Shown: piece after piece, positions 18,102-26,617 of the stretch
How positions within the stretch are numbered: the stretch's first letter is position 1
Layout: each line of letters starts with the position of its first letter
Source: Mycobacterium scrofulaceum
GTDB lineage: Bacteria > Actinomycetota > Actinomycetes > Mycobacteriales > Mycobacteriaceae
Direction of reading: 5' to 3'
DNA length: 64,000 nt
Assembly: GCF_001667885.1 (NCBI RefSeq)
Contig: NZ_LZJW01000057.1
Location: 1-64,000, forward strand
Position numbers and translations under genes: made by a program
Notes under the pieces: generated by a model
Seen by the model: only the letters and a program-made list of their open reading frames with translations
Told to the model about the DNA's origin: nothing
Database searches by the model: none

Positions 18102-18833
18102 TCAGGGCTCGTTGATCGAGGGGTGCATCTGGCTCTCCGAGACGTTGCGGTACGACGGCAACTCGAAATCGGGGAAGGCGCAGATGTCGGCGCAATCGCG
18201 GACCCGCTCCGACCAGAAACTCCGATCCGCGTCCGACGTGCACGCGTAGATCTTCATGTAGGTCGCCGCGAAGGGGAACAAACAGCCGTTGCCGACCGCC
18301 TGCCAGACCGCCGCGGCGACGCCGGGAGTTTCGACACCTCGGTAGTCGTCTATCGCGATCACGCCCCGTTTGGCCATGTGGCTCGCGGCGAGGGCAATGT
18401 CGTTCGCGACGCACCGATAGCTGTGGCAGCCGTCGATGTGCGCGAAGCGCAGTGCCCGTTCACCGAGGTCGAGCTCTGACGATTCGCAGACCTCGAGCGT
18501 CGGCCGGCGAGCGTGGAATCGGTCCCAATTGGCGAGGAACTGCTGCTGCTCCAGGCCCGAATAGTGCTGGCGTGGGAGCGCCGACATGTCCGCGTGATCC
18601 ATCACGGCGTCGAACAAGTCGCAAATCACCAGTTCTTCATCGTCGCGCAGACCGTAGCCCATCAGGATGGCGGATTTACCTTGGTAGGCGCCGATCTCGA
18701 GGATGTCGCCCCGGATGTCCTCCGCCGTCTGGGAAGCGAGCAGCTTGCTGAAGAGCTTGACATCGGCCTCGAAGAACCAGCCGTCGACGTTGTCGACTTC
18801 CTCGGCGTAGAGGTTCCAGGCGGCATCGGTCAT
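18102..18833 (-). CDS. Class I SAM-dependent methyltransferase (TylF/Methyltransf_24-like)
   Basis: 243 residues. The SAM-binding motif is DILEIGAYQGKSAILMG near residue 42, followed by ELVICDLFDA (acidic loop), FAHIDGCHSYRCVANDI and VIAIDDYRG, where Asp residues would bind the metal used by TylF/MycF-type sugar O-methyltransferases. That relationship and the neighbouring glycosyltransferase suggest methylation of a sugar hydroxyl, but this is inference. The ATG at 18833 follows TGAGGAAAG. The gene converges on the glycosyltransferase gene. Confidence 0.75.
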   Translation of the reverse strand: MTDAAWNLYAEEVDNVDGWFFEADVKLFSKLLASQTAEDIRGDILEIGAYQGKSAILMGYGLRDDEELVICDLFDAVMDHADMSALPRQHYSGLEQQQFLANWDRFHARRPTLEVCESSELDLGERALRFAHIDGCHSYRCVANDIALAASHMAKRGVIAIDDYRGVETPGVAAAVWQAVGNGCLFPFAATYMKIYACTSDADRSFWSERVRDCADICAFPDFELPSYRNVSESQMHPSINEP

Positions 18834-19058
18834 GCGCCCATCTTTCCTCAGGTGAGCCCGAGCGGCTTGGGGGGATGGACTCCGGCCGCTTACGCCGACG
18901 CGACGGGGCCGCACGAGCCGCGGCGACGGTCAGAGTGCGTTGGTCGCTTCAATCGGTGCCCTTGGTCCTTAGTCCTTGCATCGCTTCGGCCCTGACAGGT
19001 TGCGGCCGGGTTGGACGATCCTGCCTGTGGGCACGCGGCCGATCAGAAACGAGCTGAA

Positions 19059-19940
19059 ATGTGGCGACCCCCACGTAATGCGGTCTTGGTAGGCGTCGAT
19101 GGCTCGGCGGCGGCGCTGGGTGCCGTCCGGTGGGCGGCTCTGACCGCGGCACTGCGTGGCGTGCCGCTGGCCGTGGTTCATGTCGTCGACGATCCGGTGC
19201 CGGGCTGGCTCGACGCCGGCGCGGCGATCGGGCACCGGCAGCGGCACCGGGCCCGCGAGGTCGTCGCGTCGGCGCTCCGGGTGGCCGAGGAAAGCATCGG
19301 TGAACACGGTCCCCTGAGGGTCGACGGCGAGGTCGTGCATTCGACCGCCGTCGCCGCGCTCGTCGCCCTGTCCAAAGAGGCGGCGATGGTGGTGGTGGGT
19401 TATCGGGGGCATGGCGGCGTGCTGGTTCGCAGCTTCCTTGGCTCGGTGAGTTCGGGATTGGTCTACAACGCGCACTGCCCAGTCGCCGTGATCCGTGAGG
19501 CTCCGCTCGGCAATGCCGCACGGGCACCCATTCTCGTGGGCATCGACGGATCATCGGCGTCGGAAGCCGCCACCGCGATCGCATTCGACGAAGCGTCGCG
19601 CCGGGGTGTCGGCTTGATTGCGTTCCATGCCTGGGCCGATCCCCGAGTGTTCAACTCCAACAACAAGTTCCAAGATTCCAAGTGGGACGCCCGGCTGTCC
19701 GAGGAGGAGGAGGCGCTGGCCGAACGGCTGGCGGGTTGGCACGAACGCTATCCCAACGTGGCGATTCGTCGCCGGATCGAGATCGGTGACCCGGCGCACT
19801 GGCTGATCGAGGTGTCCGAACTGGCGCAACTGATTGTGGTCGGCAGCCACGGCCGCGGCGGGGTCGCCGGCAAGTTGCTCGGCTCGGTCGGGTCGGCGGT
19901 GGTCAACAGGGCCAAGGTCCCCGTCATCGTGGTGCGCTGA
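19059..19940 (+). CDS. Universal stress protein with two Usp domains
   Basis: 293 residues, two tandem Usp domains (about 8-150 and 160-293), as in the mycobacterial dormancy-type proteins such as Rv2623. Each domain starts with a VGVDGS/VGIDGSS strand-loop. ATP-binding signatures of the G-2x-G-9x-G-S type appear as VVGYRGHGGVLVRSFLGSVS and VVGSHGRGGVAGKLLGSVGS. Both domains look capable of binding ATP. The protein is cytosolic and usually acts in slow growth or hypoxia; that regulation cannot be seen here. The ATG at 19059 is preferred to TTG at 19011. Confidence 0.88.
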   Translation: MWRPPRNAVLVGVDGSAAALGAVRWAALTAALRGVPLAVVHVVDDPVPGWLDAGAAIGHRQRHRAREVVASALRVAEESIGEHGPLRVDGEVVHSTAVAALVALSKEAAMVVVGYRGHGGVLVRSFLGSVSSGLVYNAHCPVAVIREAPLGNAARAPILVGIDGSSASEAATAIAFDEASRRGVGLIAFHAWADPRVFNSNNKFQDSKWDARLSEEEEALAERLAGWHERYPNVAIRRRIEIGDPAHWLIEVSELAQLIVVGSHGRGGVAGKLLGSVGSAVVNRAKVPVIVVR

Positions 19941-19946
19941 GGGCCG

Positions 19947-20267
19947 CTAGCCCCGCGGTTCGTAGGCCAGAAAACACTGCACCTGCCGAACGGCATCGGG
20001 GCGCTTGACCCCCATATCCACCAATCTCTCGACGATTTGGGCCGGTGGCACAGCCCCATCCACATCCGTCTCGATCACATGCACGCTGGGGAACCAGTTC
20101 TCCGGACGGACGCCGGGCGGCGGGGGCTGCGCACCGCCTCCGACACAGCGCGCATAGCCTTCGATGCCATTGTCAGCGTGAGCAGACGGCGCCACCAATA
20201 CGACCGGTGCGACGAGCAATACGGCGATGGCCATGGCGACTGCCGCAGCGACGTTGATGAAGCGCAT
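19947..20267 (-). CDS. Small secreted protein with two cysteines (DUF732-like)
   Basis: 106 residues: signal peptide INVAAAVAMAIAVLLVAPVV with cleavage after SAHA, then ARCVGGG, a Pro-rich loop (PPPPGVRPENW) and a C-terminal helical part ending QVQCFLAYEPRG. The two cysteines and the final helix suggest a DUF732-like exported protein. Its stop lies six bases from that of the stress-protein gene (convergent). Function unknown. Confidence 0.65.
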   Translation of the reverse strand: MRFINVAAAVAMAIAVLLVAPVVLVAPSAHADNGIEGYARCVGGGAQPPPPGVRPENWFPSVHVIETDVDGAVPPAQIVERLVDMGVKRPDAVRQVQCFLAYEPRG

Positions 20268-20377
20268 GCTCGAATATAACCTCGCGTCGTTCAACCGAAC
20301 ACAGAAATCGTGCACGCACCGTGGCGCAAACTCGGCGTAGCGTGACGGCGGGCCTTGAGGGTTGGAAGAAGCAAGCG

Positions 20378-21121
20378 GTGGACACTGCATCCCAGTTGAC
20401 GCGCTTCCAGCGGCGGGGTGCCGCGGTGGGCGGGATGCTCGCGGCGTGCCTGGTGCTGGTGCAATGTGCGGCCGCGCCGCCACCGCACGCGGCCGCGCCG
20501 TCACCGTCCACGGCACCGTCATCGCCGGCGGCCGCGGCGCCGGCCAGCCCGCCGCCGACCCCCGCCGGCGCCACCGTGGAGCCGGTCACCGCCGCCGAAC
20601 TCGGCACCACCTGGCGGCCGGGGTGCCCGGTCGAGCCGGAGCAACTGCGAAGGGTCGACGTCAGCTACGTCGGTTTCGACGGGCAGACGCATCGCGGCCC
20701 GCTGATCGTGCATCAGGACTTGGTGGCGGAGGTCATCGCGATCTTCGAGCAGCTTTTCCGGCTGGGCTATCCGATCGAGAAGATCCGCACCGTCGACCAT
20801 TACCCGGACGCCAACGACGAGTTGTCGATGGAGGACAACAACACGTCGGCGTTCAATTGCCGCCTCATCCCGGGCACCAATGAATGGTCCCCACACGCGT
20901 ACGGCCGGGCGATCGATATCAACACGCTGGTCAACCCGTGCCTGTACGCCAGCGGGTATTTCGAACCGCAGAACGCGGCCGCCTTCTTGGACCGCAGCCG
21001 CACCGACCCGGGAGTGCTACACCCCGGCGATCCGGCGGTGCACGCCTTCACCGATCGTGGCTGGCGGTGGGGTGGCGAATGGGCCGCTCCCCTTGACTAC
21101 CAACACTTCGAGCGGCCCTAA
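20378..21121 (+). CDS. Lipoprotein D-Ala-D-Ala carboxypeptidase-like (M15/VanY family)
   Basis: 247 residues. GTG at 20378 gives a lipoprotein signal peptide with the lipobox LVLVQC near residue 29, followed by an Ala/Pro-rich linker. The catalytic domain has the M15 zinc motif SPHAYGRAIDIN (SxHxxGxAxD) and a distal DYQHFE supplying the last His ligand, with WRWGGEW before it. It would trim peptidoglycan stem peptides outside the membrane. The in-frame GTG at 20321 would put the lipobox too far in. Its stop codon overlaps that of the convergent serine hydrolase. Confidence 0.85.
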   Translation: MDTASQLTRFQRRGAAVGGMLAACLVLVQCAAAPPPHAAAPSPSTAPSSPAAAAPASPPPTPAGATVEPVTAAELGTTWRPGCPVEPEQLRRVDVSYVGFDGQTHRGPLIVHQDLVAEVIAIFEQLFRLGYPIEKIRTVDHYPDANDELSMEDNNTSAFNCRLIPGTNEWSPHAYGRAIDINTLVNPCLYASGYFEPQNAAAFLDRSRTDPGVLHPGDPAVHAFTDRGWRWGGEWAAPLDYQHFERP

Positions 21122-22683
21122 AGGCCCAGCGCCTGGGCCGCGGCGGTCGCCACCTCTCCCCGGAGGTCCGAGATCGGTGGGCTGCCTCGGGTATGAATCG
21201 AGTTGGTGAGCAGAACGACGTAGCTGTCCGAGGCTGGGTCGAGCCACACCGAGGTTCCGGTGAACCCCGTGTGCCCGAAACTTCCGACGGGAAAGACCAA
21301 TCCACGTGGCATGGACAGGGGCGTATCGATATCCCAGCCGAGACCGAGCAGGTTCTGTCCCGGGATCGCCGGGAACCGGGCCGCGAATAGCGGATGCGCG
21401 GATTTGGACCTCTTCGCGGCGGACGCTCGCGCGGCGTCGTTCGCCGCTTTGATCTGTTGATCGGTGTGCCCCGGCTGCTGCGGGGTCGTCATCAACTCCA
21501 AAGTCGATTGTTGCAGCGGGAAGTCGCTCGGGCGGCCCGCGAGCCGGTCGAGCAATGCCTGCGCGTAGACGCCGACGTCGTGCGCGGTGGAAAAGACGCC
21601 GGCGTGACCGGCGACGCCACCCATGCGCCGCGCCGTCGTGTCTTGGACGGTGCCGCGCAGCAGGCGGTCAAGGTCGGGGTTCTTGGCGGGATCGGCCCTG
21701 CTTTCTTCATCCCGCGCCGTCGGTGCGATGCGCGGCAAGATGTCCGTGCCCCACGTGCCTGCGGGACATGACTCCGCCGCGCTTCCCGTCGGAGCGGCGG
21801 CCCATTCCACGGCGGCTCCCCTTAACGTGTGCGGACCACATGCCTTGGCCAGCGGGAGATAGCGAGTGTCCCGCAGGCCAAGCGGCGCGAAGACGTGTTC
21901 TTGGACGTAGACGTCTTCCGCCTCGCCGGTGACTTTCTCGACGAGGGCGCCGAGCACGATGAAGTTGATGTCGGAGTAGCGGAAAGACCCGCCGGGATTG
22001 GACTCCAGCGGGGTCGTGAGCGCACGACGGATGCCTTCGGTTTTGTCGGGTGTGTCCAGTCCCCATGGATCCTTGAGCTCGACGTCGCCCGTCTCACCCG
22101 ACGTGTGCGTCAGCAACGTTCGAACCGTCACATTCGCACGCCGAGGATCGTTGGCCGGGTTGAACTCCGGCAGGTACCGCTGCACGGGATCGTCGAACTG
22201 GACCCTGCCCTGTTCGTAGAGCTGCATGACGGCCGTCGCCGTCGCGAGGCTCTTGGTCAACGACGCCAGGTCGAAGATCGTGTCCTCGGTCATCGGCTCG
22301 GCCGGCGCGGGCGATCCCTCCAAACCCGGTTCACCCGGGAGTTTGCGCGAGCCGAAAGCCTGATCGAAGGCGACGGTGCCGCCGTGGCCGATCAGGACCA
22401 CCGCGCCGGGGAGCCTGTTGGCCGCGATAGCGTCGTTGATCAGTTTGGAGACCGGTGCGAACTCCGGTCCGGGTGGCTTTGCGGCCGGGGATCCGGGCGG
22501 CTTTGCGACGGGCGCCTGCGTCAGCTGCCAGGTGTCGTTTGCCGCCGGCTGCGAGACCTGACCACGCCCGCACGCCGCCACGAAGACCAGCACCACGGCC
22601 CCGACGGCGATGGCCTTTCGCCGCCCGGAGGGCGAGCCGCCGAGCGAGGCGTTGCCAACCTTGCCGGCCCGTCCCATCGTCAC
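21118..22683 (-). CDS. Lipoprotein serine hydrolase, beta-lactamase/transpeptidase fold
   Basis: 521 residues. The signal peptide ends in a lipobox (VFVAACG, Cys near residue 38). The class C beta-lactamase-like domain shows SLTKS (SxxK nucleophile, near residue 143), YSDIN (YxN) and a late HTGFTGT (HxG in place of KTG). Members are mostly esterases or D-Ala peptidases, not antibiotic-hydrolysing enzymes. The substrate is unknown. The Pro-rich linker VAKPPGSPAAKPPGPE separates anchor and domain. The last three bases are shared with the end of the convergent VanY-like gene. Confidence 0.82.
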   Translation of the reverse strand: MTMGRAGKVGNASLGGSPSGRRKAIAVGAVVLVFVAACGRGQVSQPAANDTWQLTQAPVAKPPGSPAAKPPGPEFAPVSKLINDAIAANRLPGAVVLIGHGGTVAFDQAFGSRKLPGEPGLEGSPAPAEPMTEDTIFDLASLTKSLATATAVMQLYEQGRVQFDDPVQRYLPEFNPANDPRRANVTVRTLLTHTSGETGDVELKDPWGLDTPDKTEGIRRALTTPLESNPGGSFRYSDINFIVLGALVEKVTGEAEDVYVQEHVFAPLGLRDTRYLPLAKACGPHTLRGAAVEWAAAPTGSAAESCPAGTWGTDILPRIAPTARDEESRADPAKNPDLDRLLRGTVQDTTARRMGGVAGHAGVFSTAHDVGVYAQALLDRLAGRPSDFPLQQSTLELMTTPQQPGHTDQQIKAANDAARASAAKRSKSAHPLFAARFPAIPGQNLLGLGWDIDTPLSMPRGLVFPVGSFGHTGFTGTSVWLDPASDSYVVLLTNSIHTRGSPPISDLRGEVATAAAQALGL

Positions 22684-22831
22684 GCCTCCCGACTCGGTTC
22701 TCCCCTACCGGCAAAGCGTAGTGCGGTTCCGTCGGGCCATCGGGGTTTCCGGGAGCTTCTGACGCGGTCCGTCCCCCGAATACACCTGCTAGTCAACAAC
22801 TCTCATGGCCTCGCAGCCACGCCGGCCGGTT

Positions 22832-23302
22832 TCAGGCGGCGAAGTCGCCGACGACGGTCATCTTGTTGCCGTCCGAGGCGGTGGCGAAGCCGGCCGCGGT
22901 GTAAGCGCAGTTCAAGATGATCCCCCGGTGTGGCGGGCTTTGCATCCACAGGTCGAGCGCTTGGTTGGGATTGGCGGCGGATCCGGTACCCCAGAAGACC
23001 ACCTCCCCGCTGTAGGGGGTGCGGTAGCCCGCGTCGGTGATGCGTGTCTGCGGCGAAGAGCCGTCCGAACCGATGTGCCCGTTCACCCCGTTTCGCAGCA
23101 TGTCGTTGGCGTGCCGCTGCGCCGCATCGGTCAAACGTGGGTCCTGGCCGATCGGCCCGCAGGATTGGCGAAGCCGGTTGACTCCGCTGTACAGCGCCGA
23201 CCCCGACGCGTCCGCGCGGGCGGCGATGTCAACGGTCCCGGGAGCCGTTGCGAATAAGGCGCCGAGCGAGAACACTGCGACAACCTTGACTTTCCTCGTC
23301 AC
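22832..23302 (-). CDS. Secreted CAP/SCP-domain protein
   Basis: 156 residues from a GTG at 23302. The signal peptide (VKVVAVFSLGALFATAPG) is cleaved near ARADA. The CAP domain shows SGVNRLRQSC, LTDAAQRHANDMLRNG (first His), GHIGSDGSSPQTRI, GEVVFWGTG (Glu) and MQSPPHRGIILN (final His). These are the typical conserved residues of bacterial CAP/SCP-like proteins, whose roles may include lipid binding or proteolysis. The frame continues upstream to 23554, but the signal peptide fixes the start at 23302 or the GTG at 23317. Confidence 0.8.
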   Translation of the reverse strand: MTRKVKVVAVFSLGALFATAPGTVDIAARADASGSALYSGVNRLRQSCGPIGQDPRLTDAAQRHANDMLRNGVNGHIGSDGSSPQTRITDAGYRTPYSGEVVFWGTGSAANPNQALDLWMQSPPHRGIILNCAYTAAGFATASDGNKMTVVGDFAA

Positions 23303-23423
23303 GTTGTCTCTTGCCACACCGGATCTTTCGGGCTGCGGCAGCCAAACGTTACCGTCTCGTGACCATGGCCGGTCGCCGCGATCGCGACGTTCCGCAGCCC
23401 CGGTCCCCGTATCGTGATGAGGC

Positions 23424-24167
23424 GTGTGTGAGCCCGCGTCGAGCCGGCCGGCCGTTGTCAACCGCCGCCGGATGCTGGGACTGGCCGGCAGCGTCGGCGC
23501 GGCCGCAGTGGTCGGCACGCGCTCGATGACCACACCAACGGGCGCCACGTCCACGGCAGACGCTCGCCTGACCGCCTCGAGTTCGGCCCTGTTGCTGTGC
23601 CGGGACGCGTGGGGCGCCCGGCCGGCCCGCCCCGGGGGCAGGCGTCACACGATCACCCGGATGACCCTGCACCACGAGGCCGTGCTCCTCGGCGACAACC
23701 GCAACGCCCCCGCCCACCTCCGCCAAGACCAGCGCTACCACCAGGATCAACACGGTTGGATCGACATCGCCTACCACGTCGGGGTCGACCGCAACGGCAA
23801 CATCTACGAACTGCGCAGCACCGAACTGGCGGGCGACACCGCGACGGACTACGACACCACCGGCCATTTCCTGGTTCTGTGCGAAGGCGATTTCGATCAA
23901 GAGTCAGTGCCCGAGGCGCAGCTTCTCGGAGCGGCTCGCGCGTTCGCATGGGCCGCCCAGAATTTTCATGTCGCGACCACCACGTTGGCGGGGCATCGGG
24001 ACCTCGCGTCGACCTCGTGTCCGGGCGCCAACCTGTATGCGCACCTGTCGTCGGGGGATCTCCGACGCCGCATCGACGATCTGCTGGCCGCGGGTGGCGT
24101 GGACCTGCAGCGGTTCTGCGGGCCCGACGCGGCGGCGAGAGTGGCGGCGATCGAGGCCGGCGGCTGA
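23424..24167 (+). CDS. Exported N-acetylmuramoyl-L-alanine amidase (PGRP/Amidase_2)
   Basis: 247 residues. The N-terminus has a twin-arginine export signal, NRRRMLGLAGSVGAAAVVG. The catalytic domain starts CRDAWGARPARP and has the zinc ligands of PGRP-type amidases: TLHHEA (first His) and LAGHRDLASTSCPG (second His and Cys), with DIAYHVGVDRNGNIYE between. It would cut between MurNAc and L-Ala of peptidoglycan. The start is GTG at 23424. Export as a folded zinc enzyme through Tat is consistent with its cofactor. Confidence 0.87.
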   Translation: MCEPASSRPAVVNRRRMLGLAGSVGAAAVVGTRSMTTPTGATSTADARLTASSSALLLCRDAWGARPARPGGRRHTITRMTLHHEAVLLGDNRNAPAHLRQDQRYHQDQHGWIDIAYHVGVDRNGNIYELRSTELAGDTATDYDTTGHFLVLCEGDFDQESVPEAQLLGAARAFAWAAQNFHVATTTLAGHRDLASTSCPGANLYAHLSSGDLRRRIDDLLAAGGVDLQRFCGPDAAARVAAIEAGG

Positions 24168-24296
24168 CGGCGCGGGCAGGCCGTCGCGGCAACGCCTGCC
24201 AACTTATTGGATATGCGCCTAGTTGCGCTGCGCTGGTTTGCTGAGAGTGCTACGTTGCTGACCAGTCGATGGTCCGATTGGTCTTGGCGAGGCAAC

Positions 24297-25067
24297 ATGT
24301 TCGACGTTCGGAAGGCGGGCGCACTCCCCACCGCCGTGGCGGCCGCCTGCATCGGTATGGCCAGCGTATTGACCCTATCGGGGTGCAGCGGGGCGTCATC
24401 GTCGACGCGTGCGGCGGCGACTTCAGCTACCGTCGGCGCCAGCAGGGCGGACGACCGCGGGCCGACAACTACGCGGGCGGGGACGATTGCCAGTGGCGTG
24501 TACGGCGACCCGGACGCCGCCGCCGAGTTCTGGCAGCAACAGTCCTACGAGGACAACTGCGGGCTGGCTTCCGTGGCCGACGTGGTCGGAGAGGTCACCG
24601 GCCACTCCCCGACCGAGCAGCAGATCATCAAGCTGGCGCAGAACACACCCTCGTCGATCCGCAACGGTCCGATTTATGCCCCCGCCGGCGACCCGGCTCA
24701 CGACGGCCCGAACGGTGGCATCGACATGGCCGACACGGTGGTGCTGCTCGACCACTACGGCATCAAGTCACACATGACCTACGACAAGCACCCCGAAGAG
24801 GTCGGCCTGTCTTCGCTGGAGCAGTACCTGAGCGCCAACCGCAAGATCATCGCGTGGGTCAACTCCGGAACCATCCTGAACTCCAATGACCAGCGCACCT
24901 CGGCCGATCATTTGCTGGTGGTCACCGGGATCGACACCAACAAGGACGTCGTGCACCTCAACGACCCCTACGCCGATCACGCCAACACCAAGGTCAGCAT
25001 CGCCACGTTCATGACGGCCTGGAAGATCGGTCAGGAATCGATCGTCGTGACCGCGCCGGCGGCCTAG
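24297..25067 (+). CDS. Lipoprotein with a C39-like cysteine peptidase domain
   Basis: 256 residues. ATG at 24297, after GGCGAGGC, gives a lipoprotein signal (VLTLSGCSG, Cys near residue 30). The domain resembles peptidase C39-like proteins: QQQSYEDNCGLASVADVVGE with the nucleophile Cys, RTSADHLLVVTGID with the His, and VHLNDPYAD with the Asp. Families of this kind include bacteriocin-leader peptidases and phytochelatin-like enzymes, but the single-domain lipoprotein form has no assigned role. It lies in a run of envelope enzymes. Confidence 0.78.
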   Translation: MFDVRKAGALPTAVAAACIGMASVLTLSGCSGASSSTRAAATSATVGASRADDRGPTTTRAGTIASGVYGDPDAAAEFWQQQSYEDNCGLASVADVVGEVTGHSPTEQQIIKLAQNTPSSIRNGPIYAPAGDPAHDGPNGGIDMADTVVLLDHYGIKSHMTYDKHPEEVGLSSLEQYLSANRKIIAWVNSGTILNSNDQRTSADHLLVVTGIDTNKDVVHLNDPYADHANTKVSIATFMTAWKIGQESIVVTAPAA

Positions 25068-25074
25068 CGCCTCG

Positions 25075-25509
25075 TCACTGGGTGTTGCCCGGTCCCGCCG
25101 TTTTCGTCGGGGTCGCGGAACTCGTCGGGGTCACGGGGCTCGTAGTGCTCGGCGGGGTGGTCGAGCTCGGCGGGGTGGTCGAGCTCGTCGGCTTCGTCGG
25201 GCTCGTCGGGCTTGTGGGACTCGTCGGGCTCGTCGGCGTCGTGGGAGTCGTGGGCGTGGTACTCGCAAGGCCCGGGCCGTCGCCGCACCAGTCGGCCACA
25301 TCCTTCGGGTACTGCTCGATGGGCGGAGGACAGCGCTGCCCCGGTGGGAAGTTGGCGCCGGCGTTGAGCAGATCGCAGGGCACGTAGACCTGCTTGCCCT
25401 TGGGGGTGTTGGTCAGGCACTTCGTCGGCGGCTCGCCGTGGGCCTGAACGGGAATGATGGCCGCCGCCAGCACCGCGCCGAGCGCCCACGCGAGACGGCG
25501 ATAGGTCAT
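25075..25509 (-). CDS. Secreted protein with Thr/Pro/Ser repeat tail
   Basis: 144 residues. Signal peptide AWALGAVLAAAIIPVQAHG, then a compact 55-residue part with four Cys (KCLTN, VPCDLL, GQRCPPP and ADWCGDG), then about 54 residues made almost only of Thr, Pro and Ser in TPT and SPT units. The Cys-rich core may be a small disulfide-bonded domain and the tail a possibly mannosylated stalk. AGGAG lies six bases before the ATG. No family function recognised. It converges with the C39-like gene. Confidence 0.7.
   Translation of the reverse strand: MTYRRLAWALGAVLAAAIIPVQAHGEPPTKCLTNTPKGKQVYVPCDLLNAGANFPPGQRCPPPIEQYPKDVADWCGDGPGLASTTPTTPTTPTSPTSPTSPTSPTKPTSSTTPPSSTTPPSTTSPVTPTSSATPTKTAGPGNTQ
25099..25260 (-). 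repeat. 9-bp coding tandem repeat (Thr/Ser/Pro tail)
   Basis: The tail of the secreted protein is built from near-identical 9-base units (coding PTS or PTT; plus-strand form GTCGGGCTC). The cleanest run codes for PTSPTSPTSPTSPT. Such coding repeats tend to vary in copy number between strains. Confidence 0.65.
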
Positions 25510-25696
25510 GAGAGCTCCTCACTCTGGCTGCGAAAGTTCATCACTCGAGTTCACCGGCGGTGAGCACAACAAACGCCCCCTTGAGTGCTCACCTGATATC
25601 CACGCTCAGGCGGGCACAACGTGACACCCTAGCCACACTCCGACATGTGTTTCGACCCAGTCGGGCCCGTACCCACTTTGCCGCGTCGAGCAGCAC

Positions 25697-25718
25697 ATTT
25701 TGTTGTGGAGCTGCCGGG
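25697..25718. repeat. Short copy of the ssrA 3' end with flank (possible att scar)
   Basis: These 22 bases match 20 of 22 with 26887-26908, including a shared TTTTG flank that the intact ssrA gene lacks, and contain GTGGAGCTGCCGGG of the tmRNA 3' end. The match to tmRNA stops after CCGGG. Confidence 0.5.
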
Positions 25719-25863
25719 GGCGCCGGGCGGCCGGGCGACATTAGGTCTCCGATGTCGATTCGAACGCCACAACCTCGTTCTGCCGTGCGGAGGTTCGCGC
25801 CGGTTGTGTCCGGCAAAGTAGTCCGTGTGCCCACCGATCTGCCAGAGGTGCGAGGAGCTCGAG

Positions 25864-25926
25864 ATGACGACACCGGACCAGAAGCGAGACTTTCTGGCCA
25901 GGTGCGTGGCCGACTCGGGTAGGTGA
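25864..25926 (+). pseudogene. 20-codon ORF with strong ribosome site, possible truncated gene
   Basis: ATG follows GAGGAGCTCGAG. It reads MTTPDQKRDFLARCVADSGR then stops. This looks like the start of a real gene cut off by later rearrangement, or a mini-peptide; nothing else supports it. Confidence 0.25.
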
Positions 25927-26017
25927 TCGAAGCGGCGCCGCGGCCGCAAAATTCCCGGCGCTCAGCGGACGGTACGGGCGCACAATTGAGGTGTCGGTCC
26001 AAAACCTGGGAGCTGCG

Positions 26018-26485
26018 ATGACCGAGCAACTGCACGACTTCTTCGGTGAGATCTTCCAACGGTTCTTCAGACTCGCCATCGACGCATATCCGCGGACGGG
26101 TGGAGCACTCGTCGACAGGTTGTTCGCTCTGTCTGACGACGTTCCCGACAGATTGACACAGACCCGGTGCGCCGCGACGGCATGGGCTAAAGCCGAAACG
26201 CCGAACGCCGTGATCACCTCGGAACTGTTCGTGATCACCCAGCACGGGCTGATGTATGCCGCGGGGTTGAACCAGTCGCGCCGAGCGCTGTATTACCTGG
26301 CCACCCCGCCCGCATTGTTCGATCCATTCGTCGATCAGGTCGATATCGCCGAACCGCATCAGGGCGCGGTTGTCGCGGTGGACAGCCGGTTGGGCCGCGA
26401 CCTCACGTCCGCACATCCGATGGACGCCGCCCTGCGCCGGATACTCGATGAGCACTTGGCGCTGCGGGTGGATCTGACCGCGTGA
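26018..26485 (+). CDS. Hypothetical protein, 155 residues
   Basis: Not recognised. The N-terminus is helical (MTEQLHDFFGEIFQRFFRL), the middle hydrophobic-mixed (NAVITSELFVITQHGLMYAAG, ALYYLATPPALFDPF) and the end acidic to basic helical (AALRRILDEHLALRVD). No signal peptide and no clear motif. ATG at 26018 follows GGGAGCT at six bases, which is the main support for the start. A longer minus-strand frame covers the same DNA but has poor composition. It lies in the ssrA-adjacent segment and could be cargo of an old insertion. Confidence 0.5.
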   Translation: MTEQLHDFFGEIFQRFFRLAIDAYPRTGGALVDRLFALSDDVPDRLTQTRCAATAWAKAETPNAVITSELFVITQHGLMYAAGLNQSRRALYYLATPPALFDPFVDQVDIAEPHQGAVVAVDSRLGRDLTSAHPMDAALRRILDEHLALRVDLTA

Positions 26486-26617
26486 CCGTGCAATCTCCTT
26501 GGTTCGCTGTGACTTTGGATCTGCTCACCGTGCGCTCACGCTCAACGCATGCCCTGATCGGCCTGGCTGTTAGCTCAACCGACGGCTTTGCCGTTGCCCA
26601 CGACGATAGGTGGCTAC

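Larger units (their letters stand above)
25510..26017. other. Gene-poor stretch of about 500 bases
   Basis: No convincing complete gene. It holds the AGGAG ribosome site of the secreted protein gene at its left end, a short copy of the tmRNA 3' end with flank (25697-25718) and a 20-codon ORF with a good ribosome site (25864-25926). The right end carries the GGGAG site of the next gene. It may be decayed sequence at an old integration site. Confidence 0.5.

Noticed and set aside
21118..22683. Functional antibiotic-resistance beta-lactamase
   Set aside because: SxxK and YxN are present, but the third motif is HxG and the protein is a long lipoprotein, fitting esterase or D-Ala-peptidase-like relatives better.
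25099..25260. CRISPR array
   Set aside because: The repeats are 9-base coding units without spacers, inside a secreted protein gene.
25589..26455. 288-codon open frame on the minus strand across the gene-poor region
   Set aside because: No domain, no ribosome site, and it contradicts the better-initiated plus-strand gene at 26018.
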